Assembly (NCBI RefSeq): GCF_002797315.1
Contig: NZ_KZ454936.1
Coordinates: 1,487,133-1,551,132, forward strand
Reading direction: 5' to 3'
Length of the DNA stretch: 64,000 nt
Source: Bacillus sp. FJAT-44742
Lineage (GTDB): Bacteria; Bacillota; Bacilli; Bacillales; Marinococcaceae
The notes under the pieces were generated by a model, which did no database searches, was not told the DNA's origin, and saw nothing but the letters and a program-made list of their open reading frames with translations. Every line of letters begins with the position of its first letter. Within the stretch, counting starts at the first letter, position 1. The position numbers were made by a program, and so were the translations under genes. Of this stretch, positions 61,901 through 64,000 are shown piece after piece.

Positions 61901-63511
61901 ATGATGAATGTACCTTTGCTCATTCCTAATATGATAGAAAGAGCAGAAACCTATTTTCCGAAAAAGGAAGTCGTTTCAAGGACCAGCTCCGGTATACAAC
62001 GTTTCACTTACGCTCAAATAGGAGAGCGCACAAGGAGATTATCCCATGCTCTTCAAAAGCTTGGGGTTGAAAAAGGAGACCGTGTAGCTACGTTTGGCTG
62101 GAATGATCACCGCCACCTGGAGGCCTACTTTGCGATTCCGGGATTAGGTGCAGTTCTTCATACCATTAACATTCGTCTTTCACCCGAACATATCATCTAC
62201 ATTGTAGATCATGCCAAAGATAAAGTGCTTCTTATTGATGAAACTCTGCTGCCTTTGATTGAAAAAGTGAAAGATGAATTAAGCAGTGTTCAGGCTTTTA
62301 TTGTGATGAGTGATAATGTCCTGCCTGAGACGTCATTACCGAATGCTTACTCTTATGAACAGATCCTTGAAGAAGCTGATCCCTCCTTTCAATTCAGAAA
62401 AGATATAGATGAAAACGCCAACGCCGGGCTTTGCTATACCTCTGCTACCACCGGAAAGCCTAAAGGTGTGATGTACAGTCACCGGGGCATTGTTCTCCAC
62501 AGCTTTGCTTTAGGGCTGGCAGATACAGCTGCTCTTTCCGAGGGGGACCGTATGCTGCCAGTGGTCCCGATGTTTCATGCAAACGCGTGGGGACTTCCGT
62601 TTGCAGCTGTTTGGTACGGTACCTCCCAAGTCCTTCCAGGACCACAGTTTACCCCTAAGCTGCTCGCAGAACTTATTCAGGACGAAAAGGTTACGATTAC
62701 TGCGGGAGTTCCTACCATCTGGCTGGGACTTTTAAAAGAAATGGAGACAGGAAACTACGATACTAGTTCTTTACGGGCAGTGTTATGCGGAGGCTCAGCT
62801 GCTCCTCCGTCCATGATCGAAGCGTTTGAACGTAAATATAACGTTCCTTTCTTACATGCTTATGGCATGACTGAAACGAGCCCGCTTGTAAGTGTTTCCA
62901 CTCTTAAAAGCTATCAGGACAGCCTGACATCGGACGAAAAGATGGAGATTCGGTCGAAACAAGGACTGGTGGTTCCAGGTCTTGAGATATCCGTCGTCGG
63001 TGTGAATGGAGAGGTAGAAAAAAACGGCGAAGAAATGGGAGAGCTTAGAATTAGAGGTCCATGGATTGCTGATGAGTATTACTATGATGAAAGAAGCAAA
63101 GAGGCCTTTAAGGACGGCTGGCTTTATACAGGGGATGTGGCCACTCTTGATGAAGAAGGCAATATAAAACTGGTAGACCGAACAAAGGATTTAATCAAAA
63201 GTGGAGGGGAATGGATCTCTTCGGTAGATTTGGAGAATGCTCTTATGGCTCACGAAGAAGTATTTGAATCTGCTGTTATTGCAGTACCTCATCCTGAATG
63301 GCAGGAACGGCCGCTTGCATGTGTGGTGTTACATGACCCTTCTAATAGTAGTGTCTCTAAAGAAGAATTATTTGATTTTCTAAAACCTCAATTCGCGAAA
63401 TGGTGGCTTCCTGAAGATATTGTCTTTTTAAAGGAAATTCCTAAAACTTCCGTTGGGAAATTTTTAAAACGAGCTCTCCGGGATGAGCTTCAGGAGCATT
63501 ACCAAGCATAA
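61901..63511 (+). CDS. Medium/long-chain acyl-CoA synthetase
   Basis: 536 residues. ANL adenylating fold: P-loop CYTSATTGKPKGVMYSHRG, VVPMFHANAWGLPFAA, LHAYGMTETSPLV, GWLYTGDVATLDEEGN and KDLIKSGGEWIS; catalytic lysine in PKTSVGKFLKRALR. It activates fatty acids as CoA thioesters. RBS GGAGGG. A second ligase gene follows after 25 bp. Confidence 0.9.
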   Translation: MMNVPLLIPNMIERAETYFPKKEVVSRTSSGIQRFTYAQIGERTRRLSHALQKLGVEKGDRVATFGWNDHRHLEAYFAIPGLGAVLHTINIRLSPEHIIYIVDHAKDKVLLIDETLLPLIEKVKDELSSVQAFIVMSDNVLPETSLPNAYSYEQILEEADPSFQFRKDIDENANAGLCYTSATTGKPKGVMYSHRGIVLHSFALGLADTAALSEGDRMLPVVPMFHANAWGLPFAAVWYGTSQVLPGPQFTPKLLAELIQDEKVTITAGVPTIWLGLLKEMETGNYDTSSLRAVLCGGSAAPPSMIEAFERKYNVPFLHAYGMTETSPLVSVSTLKSYQDSLTSDEKMEIRSKQGLVVPGLEISVVGVNGEVEKNGEEMGELRIRGPWIADEYYYDERSKEAFKDGWLYTGDVATLDEEGNIKLVDRTKDLIKSGGEWISSVDLENALMAHEEVFESAVIAVPHPEWQERPLACVVLHDPSNSSVSKEELFDFLKPQFAKWWLPEDIVFLKEIPKTSVGKFLKRALRDELQEHYQA

Positions 63512-63536
63512 AAAACGAGAAAGAGGAGGGACCTTG

Positions 63537-64000
63537 ATGACTGTGACGTTAAGAGACATGTTCGAGCAAGCGGTGCTGAAAAACCCTGAAAAAGAAGGAC
63601 TTTATGATGTTCGGTTAAATAAACGCTGGACATTTAGAGAATGGGATCATGATGTGAATCGTCTTGCAAACGCTTTTCTATCTGCAGGAGTTAAAAAAGG
63701 GGACCGAGTGTCTGTTTTTATGTTTAACACCAGCGAGTTTGTCACTGCATTGTTTGCCTGCACCAAAATAGGAGCTATCTTTAATCCTATTAACTTTCGC
63801 CTGATGACAAAAGAAGTGGAGTTTATTATTAAGGATGCCTCTCCTAAAGTATTTCTATTTGAAAAGGCAGTTGAAGAACAGGTTATGCCGCTTGCCAAGG
63901 TATTTCCTTCTGTTTCATTTTGGTCCATTGAAAAAGAAGTTCCTGAGTTTGCGTCCTCCTACTATAAAAAGCTCGAACAAGAAAATGATCGTCGACCTTC
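63537..64000 (+). CDS. AMP-binding acyl-CoA synthetase, 5' part
   Basis: 154 codons before the window end. N-terminal ANL domain (GLYDVRLNKRWTFREWDHDVNRL, KKGDRVSVFMFNTSEFVTALFACTKIGAIFNPINFRLM). AGAGGAGGG gives a 7-nt spacer to ATG 63537. It is a second ligase of the same operon, probably for a different acyl chain. Confidence 0.85.
   Translation, partial: MTVTLRDMFEQAVLKNPEKEGLYDVRLNKRWTFREWDHDVNRLANAFLSAGVKKGDRVSVFMFNTSEFVTALFACTKIGAIFNPINFRLMTKEVEFIIKDASPKVFLFEKAVEEQVMPLAKVFPSVSFWSIEKEVPEFASSYYKKLEQENDRRP

Noticed and set aside
1-64000. CRISPR arrays, tRNA, rRNA and prophage modules
   Set aside because: No regularly spaced repeats, no cloverleaf or rRNA stretches and no phage structural genes were seen; the recombinase at 52583 stands alone.

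Overview
The window reads as chromosome of a spore-forming Bacillaceae (Firmicutes), probably a halotolerant or marine lineage. Evidence: Bacillus-type AGGAGG ribosome sites, frequent GTG/TTG starts, U-tailed terminators, relatives of B. subtilis spore proteins (YjcZ-type peptide, SleL/YaaH-like LysM glycosidase, YkvU/SpoVB-like flippase), Bacillus-type regulatory sites (CcpA cre, FadR and MhqR boxes) and very acidic exported proteins (PhnD, a CAP lipoprotein). No rRNA, tRNA or CRISPR array was seen.

Layout. 1-2.9 kb: 3' end of an acetoin/2-oxoacid dehydrogenase operon (E1alpha partial, E1beta, E2; no E3 follows). 3-8.5 kb: single genes for stress and repair (Ohr, UvsE, a STAS sensor protein, catalase, an MBL-fold hydrolase). 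8.4-9.8 kb: a complete ISL3-family insertion sequence with an 8-bp target duplication, sitting in the terminator of the MBL gene. 10-12 kb: two MDR-type dehydrogenases. 12-13.3 kb: a LysM-CAP exoprotein and a 32-codon gene. 13.8-18.1 kb: phosphonate-type ABC transporter phnD-C-E1-E2 plus a HAD phosphatase. 18.2-28.2 kb: mixed housekeeping (two luciferase-like monooxygenases, a DUF3100-like membrane pair, an aldo/keto reductase, CvfB, a HemD-like protein, a flippase) and a tiny self-contained unit behind a perfect 13-bp dyad. 28.7-31.7 kb: SleL-like enzyme, then an MhqR-like regulator and WrbA sharing an operator.

31.9-43 kb is a glycolate/glyoxylate module: IclR and FadR-type regulators, glycolate oxidase GlcE-GlcF-GlcD, malate synthase G, an FAH-family enzyme and a glycolate/lactate permease. 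Glycolate would enter by the permease, be oxidised to glyoxylate, and condense with acetyl-CoA to malate. Three cre-like sites and one repeated 25-bp operator tie the module together. 43.8-46.7 kb: TAXI-type TRAP transporter. 47-52.5 kb: CAP lipoprotein, a two-domain AMMECR1-like/toroid protein, MgtC-like protein, UgtP-like glycosyltransferase. 52.6-53.5 kb: a lone tyrosine recombinase next to two recombination-site-like dyads.

53.7-57.4 kb holds the most unusual locus: a compact minus-strand operon in the order mauE, mauD, mauA-like (12-cysteine protein), membrane protein, without a MauB heavy chain or MauG in view; its last gene carries an in-frame TGA. A YjcZ-type spore peptide lies just upstream. 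57.6-64 kb: a fatty acid beta-oxidation operon (acyl-CoA dehydrogenase, CoA-transferase, thiolase, SDR, two acyl-CoA ligases, the last cut by the window end) behind a FadR-like box.
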